From Zopfochytrium polystomum (Eukaryota > Chytridiomycota > Chytridiomycetes > Chytridiales > Chytridiaceae), in NCBI GenBank assembly GCA_025765615.1, contig JAIVFJ010000032.1:189001-253000 (forward strand): a stretch of DNA of 64,000 bases, read 5' to 3'. The position numbers and the translations under genes were made by a program. Numbering within the stretch: the first letter of the stretch is position 1; every line of letters starts with the position of its first letter. Positions 32,719 through 44,620 of the stretch are shown here, piece by piece. Under the pieces are notes generated by a model. It saw only the letters and a list, made by a program, of their open reading frames with translations, did not search any database and was not told the origin of the DNA.

Positions 32719-35700
32719 AGTTGCAAGGTCGATGCTATTTGCTTTTCTATTCTGGTCCCTCAAAACAACAGACTGCCCATCAGGACTGAATCCATCAGAT
32801 AATCTGAAAGAGAAACCATCAAGCTTGTACTTCAACTGGCACTGGGCTTTGTTTGACATCTGAAACCAGCTGCCAGTGGGTGAATTCCAAATCCGGACTG
32901 ACTTGTCTCCACTTCCAGACACAACAAACTGCCCATCAGGGCTGAATGCTGCAGACCTGACTGAATCAGTGTGTCCCAACAGCTTGTGCATCTCCTGGCC
33001 AGTGGATGCATTCCAAATCCTGACTGTCTTGTCTCCACTTCCAGACACAACAAACAGCCCATCAGGACTGAATGCTGCACAGTTCACAGATGCAGAGTGT
33101 CCCACCAGCCTGTGCATCTCCTGGCCAGTGGATCCATTCCAAATCCTGACTGTCTTGTCCCCACTTCCGGACACGACAAACAGCCCATCAGGACTGAATG
33201 CTGCACAGTAGACAGACGCAGAGTGTCCCACCAGCCTGTGCATCTCCTGGCCAGTGGATGCATTCCAAATCCTGACTGCCTTGTTGTTACTTCCAGACAC
33301 AACAAACTGCCCATCAGGACTGAACACTGCGGAGTTGATCCATTTGTTGTGTCCCACCAGCTTGTGCATCTCCTGGCCAGTGGATGCTTTCCAAATCCTG
33401 ACTGTCCAGTCCCAACTTCCAGACACAACAAACTGCCCATCAGGGCTGAATGCTGCAGACCTGACCATATCAGTGTGTCCCACCAGCTGGTGCGTTTCCT
33501 GGCCAGTGGATGCATTCCAAATCCTGACTGTCCCATCATCATTTCCAGACAAAACAAACTGCCCATCAGGACTGAATGCTGCAGACCAGACCATATCGGT
33601 GTGTCCCACCAGATTGTGCGTCTCCTGGCCAGTGGATGCATTCCAAATCCTTACTGTCATGTCATCACTTCCAGACACAACAAACTGCCCATCAGGACTG
33701 AATGCTGCAGTGCTAACCCCTTTAGAGTGTCCCACCAGCCTGTGCATCTCCTGGCCAGTGAATGCATTCCAAATCCTGACTGTCTTGTCATCACTACCAG
33801 ACACAACAAACAGCCCATCAGGACTGAATGCTGCACAGTAGACAGACGCAGAGTGTCCCACCAGCCTGTGCATCTCCTGGCCAGTGGATGCATTCCAAAT
33901 CCTTACTGTCTTGTCTTCACTTCCAGACACAACAAACTGCCCATCAGGACTGAATGCTGCAGATCGGACAACATGAGAGTATCCCTCAAGAACATTCATG
34001 CAAGCAGGCCAACCTGCTGGCTGCCCCTTCACAACTCGTGGGCATGGCACGCTGGGTGGCACACTCTCCACAAATTTCTTGTGAAATTCAGAACCACTTG
34101 GAGAGAAAGGAACAGCAGTGAAATAAACCTGCAATGCTGATGCCTTGAGTGGAATGAGAAACTTTTGCAAAACTCTCTTCATGTCTGTCATCAACGTTTC
34201 AAAGGTTTTCTTTCCAGAACCATTCAGCAAAGTCTGAAGTTTCGTCATGGCAGGAATCACCAGATTCAGTGAGTCCAACAAGCTGCAGGCCTCCAGGAAG
34301 TGATGTCCGTGATTTTCAAGAAAATCTTGCAACTCCGCCAAGAGACTGTTTGAGGTTATCTGATTCTCCACTGAAAATGTCTTTGGGGAGTGTTCCCTTG
34401 AGGAGTCAAAGCAGTGCTCCCAGAAGTGCTTCACTGCATATCCGACATGCTCAGGGACCCCTTTTGCAACGTTTTCATTGAAATCAGGGACCTCAGTGTG
34501 AAACTCATCAAATGGCAGATCACACATGTTGAACTTTAGATTCTTGTTCAATGCACTGATGCACAGACTTGCAAATTGTGTGTGACCATCATTCAGCTCA
34601 ATCCTGGCAGACAGCCCACATCGGGATGGGTCAGTCAGGTAATCCTTAACAGATTCGTGGAAAATTCTGATCTTCTTTGAGGAGCTATCAAGCACAAGGA
34701 TGGGATCAAGCATGTGGATGCATCTCTTCACGTTTCCAGGGCTCTCCCCATCCAGGAGCGACACCATGGCTGCTGCAGTCAGTGGTTCATATGCCAGGAC
34801 AATGATGGACAGCACAGTATGAAGCAAGGACTCCAACTGGCTCAACTTGGCCGAGTCCAAAATGCCAGCAAAGATCCTGTCATACATCTTATCAATGCGG
34901 CCATTCATCTTGTCTCCCTCTGGCAGAGCATTGATTTCAGCAAGGGTAATGACCTCAGCATTGGAATCCCTCAGGTAGGTGCAAGCAGTCACAAGCCAGA
35001 CAAAAATCCCAGATGACTTTGATACAAGAGTCTTGGATCCATCATCCACCACAGATCGCTCAGCATTCAATGTTATCAGAAAATTCCGTGTGTACTCAAT
35101 CTGATCCTTAATGTTGTCCTCAGCAGTCGCCTCAATTTGAGTGACAGGAATTGTCTCAAAGGCCTTTGAAATGTCTTCTTCAGGGCGTCCAGTCACCAGC
35201 AACTTCACATTGGGAGGAAGCAGCCTGTTCAGCTCCTGAAACACTGCCAGGATTTCAACTCGCTTGCCAATGGCACCGCACTCATCCAGGGCATCCACAA
35301 CCAGTACCACAGGGTCATTCAGCTTCATGGCATCAACAACACTCTTCAATGGCTCAACAAGCAGCAGATTCATCATCTCAAACACAGATCTGGACAGAAT
35401 ATCTGGATTGTCTTGCTTGACTTGACGCAGAATCTCTCCAAACGGACTACTGAACTAACGAGTCCAAACACCAGGGTCAGCACCAGATTGCAAGCACTGT
35501 TTCGACGCTCGTCGTCATGCCTGCAGAAGAAGAAGCCGCCAAGCATGCCAGAAGCCTCAAGCTCTCTGGAGACCATGGCAGCCATTACAGATTTGCCCAC
35601 TCCAGCCACACCTTTCAACCACAACACCCTGTTGGAGCTGGCTGTGGATGGATTTGATGGATACAGGAACTCAAAAACTTTTCTGAGAAGCCATTGCCTG

Positions 35701-37142
35701 GATCCAGAAAGCACATTCTTCAGGAGAGCTTGCCTTTCATCATCCATGAGCTCAGACAGGGGAGTCAGCCACTTTTCCAATTCATTCAATTCAGATCTGG
35801 AGAGTGAAATTTCTCTACTTGGGTTGGGTGTCTCCTGCTCAGCCTTCCTGCGACTGTACACTTTTCTTGCAGCAGTGACAATCCTGTTGTGATACAAGCT
35901 TAGTGTGATAGAGGAGCTTACGAAAGGTCCATACTTTGGGCCAACACTGTCTGGATAGGCAAAGCAACCATTCAGTTCCAGCACCATCCTCACAGTATCA
36001 GAACCATTGCGGCGCAGAGGGTGTCCATGAGGCATGTCAGGAAACTTGGCATCAAAAGCGCCGAACCTTTTCACCAACAACCCCTTCCCATCTTTGAGAA
36101 TGGAAGATACCTGCCCGGCAAGAAAAACAGGCAGGATGTCAACGCCTCTCTCTTCCTTCACCTGAAGTGCAAATTCCCACTAATAATCACTTTTAGCATC
36201 TCGAAGTCAAATCAAAGAAATTACCTCCAACAAGCAATTGTCAAGCTCTGTGTGAGCCTCATGCATCCACTTCATGCTTGCATCAGAGCAGAGCAGGATT
36301 ATGACTGAAGAATGTAACAAACCAGACATAAAGTTGACATCCCACTTCTGCCCATAAGCAAGGCACTTTGCTTCCCAAAAAGCATGTCGGCCATCCATTT
36401 TGGTTTCTTCCAGAAGAATGGTGCCAGCGTAAGAGTTTGCCAAAGCTGAAGCAATTTCTTGGAAGAGAAATCCCACAAAAGCTTTTTCTGACACCTCGTG
36501 GTAGCTGTTCAAGCGTCAGATTCTGTGGAAACACAAACACCCAACACAGACCTAATAAAGAAAGGATGCTTTTGAACACTGGTCTCACATTTCCAATCAG
36601 CTGGAATCAGATCCATCCACTTAACTAACGAACATATTTAAATGACAAAGAGAAGCTTCTAAATATACTCCCAGAACCTGAGCAACTCACCTTTCTGGAT
36701 TTTGGTAACAATACGTTGATCGCAGGTTTTGTCAATAGTAGCACCAGTGTTGGTGGGGCCACCAGATTCAGTGGAAATTGCAGGGGCAGCCCCTGAAGCA
36801 TTGGCTGCAAGGGCAGGAGAGCCACATTTGAAGTGGAGACAGGGTTAACCTATACCTTTGTAAGAAGGGAAGGAAGGCACTGAAACTGTGGTCGGGAAGC
36901 AGACCTACCTTCCACGTAAAATTCTGTGAAAACATGTTTGGCAGGTTTTTCTCATAGTCCAGAATTGACTGATCACCAGTTGTAGATTCCACATACACCA
37001 ACTCGATGGTGCCATTAATTCCCCAACGCTTAGCAACAAGCTGATGCAAATCAACAAAGCTGATGGACAAAGGCACTGTGATCGTCTGCCTGAATCCATT
37101 GTTGCACACAAATGTGAGTTTCGTTGAATCGTTGCTGGCCAT
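32536..37142 (-). pseudogene. TIR-NACHT-WD40 STAND gene with possible ubiquitin-like N-terminus, frameshifted and LTR-truncated
   Basis: Exon 37142-36909 encodes a small beta-grasp-like module (KLTFVCNNGFRQTITVPLSI, FVDLHQLVAKRWGI). The TIR lies in 36504-36225 and onward (YAGTILLEETKMDGRHAFWE, DVNFMSGLLHSSVIILLCSD, LDNCLLE joined to VKEERGVDILPVFLAG). NACHT has Walker A WLKGVAGVGKS, FFFCRHDDE and Walker B VVLVVDALDECG. A one-base frame change near 35450 separates LVLTLVFGLV from FGEILRQVKQDNPDILS. Nine WD40 repeats follow. The frame then enters the solo LTR and ends at 32536 with about 50 LTR-encoded residues (EQGRTGQGRQG...). The exon joining ubiquitin-like and TIR parts is unresolved. Codon use is clearly less GC-rich than in the gene at 15512. 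Confidence 0.8.
32866..33999 (-). repeat. Nine tandem 126-bp WD40-coding repeats
   Basis: Each unit encodes 42 residues of the pattern VGHsxxVxxAAFSPDGQFVV with SGSxDKTVRIWNASTGQEMH. The units differ mainly at the residues just after GH and around SGSxDx, while the scaffold is nearly constant at DNA level. This is the layout of high-identity NACHT-WD40 repeats in filamentous fungi that undergo unequal crossover. Confidence 0.92.
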
Positions 37143-37214
37143 TTCTCTTTCAAAGCCCTTTGGACAATTGATGCTGCAGGAGGAAATGAATATTAGAACA
37201 GTAGACTGGGGCAA

Positions 37215-38095
37215 CGATGAAAAGAAAGGGTTGCAAAGAGGCGGAGTGGAGGAGTGGAGAGGATTAAGAGAAATTCTCAGCAGAGTCAGCTGGTTTCTTG
37301 ATTTTCGAAGATTCTACGTCTCTAACACGACGGCAGAAAGTGGATATTTGTCAGCTGGCCCCAGCTCACCGAGACAAACTCCGCTCCTGAATTCATTGCA
37401 GTATCTCACCGATTATTGTAATTCAGAGTCTTCGCTTCGACGAGCACTGGCCCCGCGAAAACAAGATCCTCGTTTCTGTGGTTATATCGGGTATGGAGGG
37501 CACAGTCAGTTTTCGGCACTTTGAGTGACTCTGTCCGAAATGACAAGCCTTGCTCGCTCACCTGAGGAACCCACTTTACCCTGTTCGCAAAAATCGACAT
37601 CTTCGCTGCAAACCCCATACAAAGAGAGGGACTCCTGTTGACTGCCTCATCCTCCCGATCGCGGTGTTTTGAAAGTTCTCGTCGGGTGAAAGTTCTCGTC
37701 GCCCGCTCTTAGTCGTGAAATGCACTTCCCTTCCGTTTGAAAATCGACATGGCCTATGCCAACCACCTCCCCCAAGGAGGAGTGGGGGCACAGCCTAACG
37801 ACTCGGCCTAACGACTCGGCCCTAGCTGCCTGGATGATCGACTAGTTAGATGATTGATGGCCTCACCCCCACCGAAGGGCGTAGCATCAGTCCTCCGATC
37901 GATTCCTCCGAGCTCTCGGGCACTCGCCATCCTCACGCTGATGCGGAAATCGATCGACGGGTCCACAGGAGGTCAAGGCCGCCCCATCGTTCTTCGTTTC
38001 GTTGGCCCGATGATCCAGGCCGAGCACTCGATCAATGCGTCCACGGTCTTGCCGCTGCGCCTTCGAAGAGGGAAGGGGGTGGGCTGAAGGAGTGG
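37215..38095. other. Intergenic, no gene recognised
   Basis: Contains a short direct repeat (CCTAACGACTCGG twice at 37793-37817) and scattered frames without motifs. The promoter of the minus-strand NLR-like gene should be at its left side. Confidence 0.4.
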
Positions 38096-38131
38096 ATGGA
38101 TGGATGGATGGATGGATGGATGGATGGATGG
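38095..38131. repeat. (GGAT)n minisatellite
   Basis: Nine consecutive ATGG/GGAT units. Confidence 0.9.
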
Positions 38132-39369
38132 GCCTGACCCATGGCCCGCCGGCGGGGAAGCGGGCTTCGCCGCTCACACGCACGATTCTGTCCTAGCGCG
38201 CGAGCCCCGTCCAACAGTCAGTCATTCGAGAGCCTTTTTGCGCCGACCACGAACGAAGCTGTTATCGAGTCGAACGATTTATGTAGGAAACGAGAAGGAT
38301 TGCTCTTGCGCGGTCTGGCGGCGGCGTCGCTGTTGATTGTGTGTGCGTGAGGACGGCAAGCGCAACGAGAGAGCGGTTCGTTTTTTCTATCATGTTTTTC
38401 GCTCGAGTCCCCCTCTCCCATTGGTCGATTTGATTTCTGTCAGTTAATAAACAGCTAACTGCCCGCTGAAAATCTCCTTCGCCGTCGCGGATCGCATGGA
38501 CAGGGGCGTCCCAGGTCTGTGCGACGGAGCGCGGCGATGGATGCTGGCGCTGCTGCATACAGGCCCCGCACGATCCAAGCGGCCACCTGGGCTTCTGGGA
38601 GCGTCGCCAGGAATGAGATGAAGATTCTCCCACTTATATTGAGGAAGGATGACCAGAGAGAGACATTGGGGGATGGCAACGAGGAAGGAGGGTGGCGTAA
38701 CAAACCTGCACACGAGAATGAGATGAAGATTCTCCCACACTGTAACCCTGAAAGAAGAGAATGGACAAACACGTGAGAGGAAAAGGAGCAGAGAAAAAAA
38801 AAGGTCTAAAGTCTAAAAGTCAACATCGTCATCACAGGCACAGAGATCACCGTGTCTTACCGCTGCATGGACGCCAACCTCCGCATCGCCATTCTCAGGG
38901 CCGGCAACGGGCAGCCAGTGCCTCAAGCAGGTCCTGGACGCATCACCAACGAACACCAACACGGCACCAACCGAAATCGACGTAGCGCCTGACACCGCTG
39001 GACCTCGTCACTGTCAAACGCCCTTTCGCCGCCACCCGCCGATCATTCCTGGGTGCGACGACGCCGACAGTGGAGGGCGGCGCGCGCGCTTCACATTCCC
39101 ATGGGGACTGGGGGGCAAACGCGCCCCACTTGCTCACACCGAGTGGCGTCGGCTCACGCCTGCCTTCCGTCCGCCGCCTGTGCAGTTCCCTCCAATTCTC
39201 AACAGACGACCTCGCGGGTGGGCAGTGGAACATACCTGGGTTACGGTTGACCCGATCAAACAGATGTGAGGAGTTTTCTGTAAGGCTTTTGCAAAATCTC
39301 ACAACGTATGCAAGCGCCTCGTCTACGTCTTGAGTTTGACTTTTCCAGATTAAATAGATCAATTCCACC

Positions 39370-39401
<32 letters not shown>

Positions 39402-39604
39402 CCGAATTGAAATAATATCAAACCAAATTATTGACCTCAATGTTCCACCAAAAAATCAAGAGATGTGATGATGGCGGAAAATATGGAAAACAAGTGTAAG
39501 CGGCTGAGTTTTGATGAAAGGATGACGACATGGTGATGGTGGACAACCCTTAGCTAGACAATATCCATCTGGGCCTACTTAATGAAAGTGGGGCCACTTA
39601 GTGA
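38132..39604. other. Intergenic with small repeats and a long A-run
   Basis: AATGAGATGAAGATTCTCCC occurs at about 38612 and 38719. An A-run of about 30 bases lies at 39370-39398. The minus-strand frame near 39350-39200 reads DVDEALAYVVRFCKSLTENS, which could be an exon, but nothing supports it further. Confidence 0.4.
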
Positions 39605-39820
39605 AAGTGGGGCCACTATCAAAGTCCACACTATCAAGTCCACTATCACGTCCATTAATGAGTCCATTTCAGGGCCAAAAAAATTTAAGCCCACAGTGAC
39701 CACCCACACTTTGAGCTCTCCCACCAGCACAAAGATGATGTGATACAACGTTCTAAGTGTCACATCTCTTTTCTAGAATTGCAGAGAGGATTCCGAATCT
39801 GCAAAAAAAAACTGCAGGTT
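39605..39820. repeat. Interspersed repeat, copy 1 (partner near 62065-62420)
   Basis: ACTATCAAGTCCA units, CACCCACACTTTGAGCTCTC and GAGGATTC(C/T)GAATCTGCAAAAAA occur in the same order here and near 62065-62420, in the same orientation. Non-coding in both places. Confidence 0.7.
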
Positions 39821-39899
39821 GATTAGGGTTAAGCAGGGATATTGCAGGTTTTTCCAAAAACTCCAGATCCAAAAAACACTTCCGCTCAGGAAATTTTTT

Positions 39900-40405
39900 G
39901 GAGGAGGCTGTCCACCACCATTTCGACGCCGTAATCGTGTTGTACGCGTGTGGTTTGCTTACTTGTCCTGCCCTTACGTCCTGAGCTCAGGTCTGTGCAA
40001 GGTAAACTTGGCCTCAAAGAATTTTCTTCCTCTTCCCTCATTTAGAAATTTTTCCAGAACGGTGGTGGACGGTTGTAGGAGTATGATAAACGTGTTGATT
40101 GGTCAAAAGTACATTAGAAAGGTGCTAACGTCGAGGTCCTGGCGGAGGTTTCTATTAAGTAACCTTTGCAGGTCAAGGTTGGCCAAAAAAAAAAATTGGT
40201 CCTCACTTATAATTTCTTTCTGGAAACACAGTCCACCGAGGTCACCGGAATCGTGTTCTACACATGTGGTTTGCTTACTGGTCCTGCCCTCACATCCTGG
40301 GCTTGGGTCTGTGCAAGGTAAACTTGGGCTCAAAGGATATTTGAGTTTTTTTTCAGCCCTCACTTAGAAATTTTTTCCAGAACGGTGGTGGACAGCTGTG
40401 GGAGT
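39900..40405. repeat. Two diverged direct repeats of about 180 bp
   Basis: 39900-40083 and 40222-40405 share GTGTGGTTTGCTTACT-GTCCTGCCC, GGTCTGTGCAAGGTAAACTT, TTAGAAATTTTTTCCAGAAC and GGTGGTGGAC in order. A shorter match (GACACCATAGTTGTGCTCTACACGTATGG) lies near 62510, so the family also occurs beside the other repeat copy. Confidence 0.75.
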
Positions 40406-40692
40406 AGCTCCACCTCCACCAAGTGATAAGGAGCTCTCGGTAGTTGTCAAAAAATCTGTAACAAAATGGGCTCCCATAATTTAACAGAGACAGGCAAATT
40501 GTACCTTTCCAAACTGACATATGGTCTCTCTTTTGGGAAGCTGCGGTGGTGTGCCTTGTTGCTTGACAAACATGGCAGTTAGGGTTGGCTTTTGCTGATT
40601 GCCTTGCAACTGTGTTTCTGTGAGACTACACTGAGGTCTCAGTGTTAAAGTCTAGGGATTTTACTCACAAAAACAAGCGTACCTGTCATAAA

Positions 40693-40846
40693 ACCGCAGG
40701 GTGTCGGCGTCGTCGCTGCACGGCGGCGAGTGGGGCGGTGTCACGCCAATGAGCCTGCCGCAGGCGTTGCCGGTGGGCGGCGGGAATCCGTTCGTCAACG
40801 CCGGCGCGCGCGCCTCGTTTGGGGCCGCTAACGCTGGATGGCCGTA
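40693..40846 (+). CDS. Possible terminal exon, Gly/Ala/Pro-rich
   Basis: After an acceptor-like AAACCGCAG the frame reads ASSLHGGEWGGVTPMSLPQA, LPVGGGNPFVNAGARASFGA, ANAGWP and stops. GC-rich codon use differs from the AT-richer repeats just upstream. No upstream exon is visible, so it may be a stranded fragment. Confidence 0.25.
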
Positions 40847-40849
40847 AAC

Positions 40850-42633
40850 GGGATAAAGATTGCAGTAGGAAGAAATCCATGCTAAAGACAAAAATGAGCG
40901 GTGAGCGAGCGAGAGATAGAATGAAGGGACGCGTTTTTAATCCTATCACCCCCTGCCACGCGGTCTGGCGTCTTGTTGTCACCGCCACCTGTGTGGGGAG
41001 TCTGATTGCCAGTCGACAACAATTGAGATCGAAGGCGCCACCGTCTTTTCGCGAGTGCCCCTTCAAAGAATGATGTTCACTTCGAAAGCTCACAGGCCAA
41101 CATCACGAGAGAGATATTTATTATCTTTGAATCCAATTTGTGTTTCTGTGTTCAAGTTCAAACGATGCCTGCAAGCTCCTTGGGTACTGAGCACTTCGAA
41201 CATTTGGCCTCCTGTAGGAACGGCGAGTGGAAAACATTACAGATCTTTGATCGTTACGGAGAAACCGAGAGCATGTGTGTTTTCTTCGCCTCGTTGTCAA
41301 GTCGGACTTGCACCATTCCCAGCCGCTGCCCCGCCCGATCGTCCGCCACCCTCTCCCGCTTCACACCTCAGCACATACCTCAGCAGCCGCCGCGACCGTT
41401 CCTGTCGGCTCCCGCTTGGCGTTGGCCTCTTCGTCGTCTGTTTTTTTCTTCTTCTCCTACTTCGACTTTTCTCCGCTCGCTTACTGCCCCCGACGTCACT
41501 CCGACGGGCCGGTAGCGGGCGCGGCGTCAGGCGGATAGTTGCGCTCTCAATGAAGGCGCCGCGGGAACGGGAGTGGCGATGGAATTGCTTGGCTGTGACC
41601 GAGTTGATGGCGCGGGGGTGAAGGGGAAGTGCGAAGCGGCTGGCGGGGTACGGCACGGCGGAGGACATTGCGACGGTGGCGGAGTGCGCGGCGCGGAGGG
41701 TTGCGTTCGCGATAGCGGCCGCAGCGGCCGCGTCAAAGCTGGCTGATGCGGACGCGGGCGTTCGCTGACACGCTGGCGCTGGCGCTGCTCAACCGAACGG
41801 CCCGCATTGCGGATGGCGGTCAGCTATCACTGGACGGGGTTTCCCGATTCTGGTGCCATTCGTCGGGGAGACCGACGTAAATCTAGGAGGAGGAAGTGCG
41901 GGCGGCAGCGGCGGCTGCAAGGTCGCAGGTGGATGCGGTGGCCCACCCCCCCCGCGGCCTCCTCCGGCCTGCACGGCCGTTGGAATCGGTGCAGTACGGG
42001 GGGTATTTGTCCTCGCAGTCCTCGCTCGATACTACTGTCGTCGTCGTCGTAGTCGTCGTCGTCGTGTACGCCGCAGACAAGGGCCTCGATATGTCGGGCG
42101 TGGTGGGGGGGTCACTCGTGGCTTAACGGCAGCATCGTCGTCGTCCTTGATGATGATGATATGCAGGGGGACGAAACAGGAGCAGGAAACGGCATCGGCA
42201 CTTGTCCCGTCCAATCGCAACCGAAAAAACAAAAAAAAAGAAAGGAAAAGAAAAGGAAAAAGGAAGAGAGAAAAAAAATTAAGAAACCCGTCTACCTCTC
42301 TGTCTCTCTGCCAAACCAACCAACAGCCAGCCCACAATCGGTAACCCACGCTTCTCACATCACAAAGGCCCTTGTAGTCGCAAGGAGCAGCGTGGCAGCG
42401 TGCGGGACAGTCCTCCATGCTTCAGGCTCAGGTGGTGTACAGGTACTTGCGCGCACAAAATGCTGTGATGTTCGGATTTCGATAAGTACTGGAGGAGGCG
42501 GTCGTTGGTCCGAGAGCACCCAATACCCCGTGAACTTTGACCAGTTTTCTCAAATATGATACCTGCACGGCGATGCGCAGCACTTTTTTTGCACATGTTA
42601 TAGTGGCGATGTTGGACTGCCTTCTCGACGCAT
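40850..42633. other. GC-rich region without a recognised gene
   Basis: Several Ala-rich frames exist (for example TAEDIATVAECAARRVAFAI on the plus strand near 41670), but no domain is recognisable. GTC/GTCGTC trinucleotide runs lie at 42033-42065 and A-rich runs at 42225-42285. Confidence 0.35.
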
Positions 42634-42872
42634 TCACATTTGAGCCCCTGGCAGGAAATGCAACTTCCCCCAGGCGATCCAGGTCACGCAAAAGGGCGTT
42701 GTCTGTCCGGGCCGTTCAGGGACGCGTTCAAAAGACAAGTCTGACTTGTTGTCCAGCAAAGCCCGCAGGACGGGTGGCATTTCTTGTAACATTTTCGCTG
42801 CTTCCGGAATATTCAGCGCAGGCTTCTCTTGCAAAACACGCAAGATTTCCTCGACCACAGCCCATCTCTGTA
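42634..42872 (-). CDS. Possible exon of an unrecognised gene next to a retrotransposon tail
   Basis: Minus-strand frame QRWAVVEEILRVLQEKPALN, IPEAAKMLQEMPPVLRALLD, NKSDLSFERVPERPGQ is amphipathic and protein-like. It begins directly beside the A-tailed insertion at 42876, which may have cut off its 5' part. Family unknown. Confidence 0.28.
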
Positions 42873-42875
42873 AGC

Positions 42876-43023
42876 TTTTTTTTTTTTATACTGTTCCAGC
42901 CCCGAAGGGCTGACAGGAAGAGAAAGCGCCAACAATGGTGAACTGTTATAGACTACATCCAGGTATCACCTCAGCAAACCCACCCCATGCACAACAGACT
43001 TACAGGGTCGTCAGGCATCTCCA
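42876..43023 (-). mobile_element. 3' end of a non-LTR retroelement, copy 1
   Basis: Read on the minus strand, about 150 bases ending in a hairpin (CAGCCC-TTCG-GGGCTG), GAACAG and an A-tail. It matches 63612-63765 closely across its length, both copies starting near GGAGATGCCTGA. An A-tail plus a constant 3' stem-loop is typical of LINE/SINE 3' ends used for target-primed reverse transcription. Confidence 0.7.
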
Positions 43024-43039
43024 CTGCACCACTCCTTGT

Positions 43040-44610
43040 GATTCAAGACTGTACTCTTTCTTGTTGCCTTCAACAGCTGCCGCAAATCGACCTCCCTCCC
43101 CCCATTGTTCCTGCATCCGGCCCACCCCTTCGCAAATCGCTGTCGTTGTTGGGGATGTCCCTGCGGCTACAAGCAAGCTCAAGCAGCTCAAGCCGCCGCC
43201 GACGACGTTCTCGGCGCGACGCCCAAGCCAACCACTCTCCCTCTTCGCCGCCGCCACCAAAGGGTTCCGCCACCCTACCCAGTCGTCCTCGTCAATAACA
43301 ATGATGCTGATGATGGTGACAAACAAGAGCAAGTCGCCGCCACCCCAACGCTTTTCGCCGCCACTACTTCCCCCTTGCCGTGCCCCGCCATCACCACCCG
43401 CGCCCACAGCGCCGCCGCCGCCGCCGCTTCAGCGACCCTCTCCTGGTCCGTAACCGCCTTGGCACCGACCACGCCGTCGTTTCGATTCTCGACCGCCGGT
43501 GGTGAAGGCAGTGAAAGGAGTAGTGGTGGAGACAGTAGTGGATGCAGGGTTTACTCTTGTCCAGTTTTCAACTGTCCTTCTCCTCTTCCTCCACTCTACC
43601 TTGGCCTCCACTGGCCTTGCAAGCAGTCGCTGCAGCATGGTGCCTGTGACATGGGAGGTAGTTGGGGCGCCTGTGGCAGCCGAGGGCGACGTCACTGTTG
43701 TCAAGGAGGTGGTTGTGGAGACGGTGGGCGGAAAGCGTGAATTCCGCACACCTTGAGGAAGCTGCAGACGCTCATCTCAATTACCATGAGAGCCCTGATG
43801 CCAGCCTGTCAGTCACGCTGATGCTGGGAACAGCAGCCGCCGCCGCCGCCGCGTGTCAACCACCTGCACCCTCCTCCAGCCACAGCTGTGCCTGCTCCAC
43901 CATCGCGCCATGTCGGTAACAGATAGAGTCCGCCGCACCGACCCACGCTGGCGTTATGCGCAGGGCACTGGCATCGCTGACTATCAGCGTTGCCCATTTC
44001 CCGGCTAGTGAAAGCGTGGTTGGGAGGGGGTTGTGTTTGAGCAATCCGTTTGACAAGCTCCAACCAACCAGTCCGGCCTGCGCAGACCCCCGCCGGACGA
44101 ACAGACACTTCGTCCAAGCAGATGAGCTTGATCAGCAGCGGGAGCAGCACGCAGGGCTCCGGGACGGCAGGGTCCGTCTCGACGGCCATCTCCACAGCCG
44201 TCTTGACCTCCCACCGGCTGTCAATGCTCAGTGCCACCGCCAGCAGCGTGCTCCCCGTCGCCAAGCCAGCAACGCCCGCTGCCGCGGCCCAAATGAAACC
44301 CGTCCCCCGCACCCGGCGTCGCACCGAACCCGTTTGGTGCCCAGCCGGCAGCTCCTCTCGGCTCGAACCCCTTCGCGGCGATGCACAACAACAGCAGCAG
44401 CAGCAGCAGCAGCAGGACGAAGCACGCAGCCTCGGGCGCTGCAGCAAAAGCAGCAAGCGTACACGCTGCTGCAGCAACAGCAGAAGAAGCTACTCCCTCC
44501 TCCAGCTCACCAAACAAAGCCGCCGCTCCGCTACTTGCTCGCTCGCTCGCTCTCTCCCCTTGCCGCCCCCAGCCGCAGCTTCACAAAGACCGATAACAGA
44601 AAAAGATAAT
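43040..44610. other. Low-complexity GC-rich region, uncertain coding
   Basis: Long CCG/CAG-type runs, including (CAG)n at 44385-44415. On the minus strand GTGFIWAAAAGVAGLATGST and PCVLLPLLIKLICLDEVSVR look like membrane-protein pieces near 44330-44100, but no continuous gene can be built. Confidence 0.3.
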
Positions 44611-44620
44611 AGTGATCATC

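Noticed and set aside
32866..33999. CRISPR-like array of regular repeats
   Set aside because: The 126-bp period is protein-coding WD40; there are no spacers and the genome is eukaryotic.
32971..34140. Plus-strand frame of about 390 codons with repeats of HLLASGCIPNPDC type
   Set aside because: Antisense translation of the WD40 repeats; the opposite strand encodes clear WD40 units.
38095..38131. Coding GGAT repeat (WMDG repeats)
   Set aside because: Simple tetranucleotide repeat with no flanking domain.
43105..43740. Plus-strand Ala/Pro/Ser frames as a gene
   Set aside because: Low complexity in all frames, no start context, domain or splice structure.
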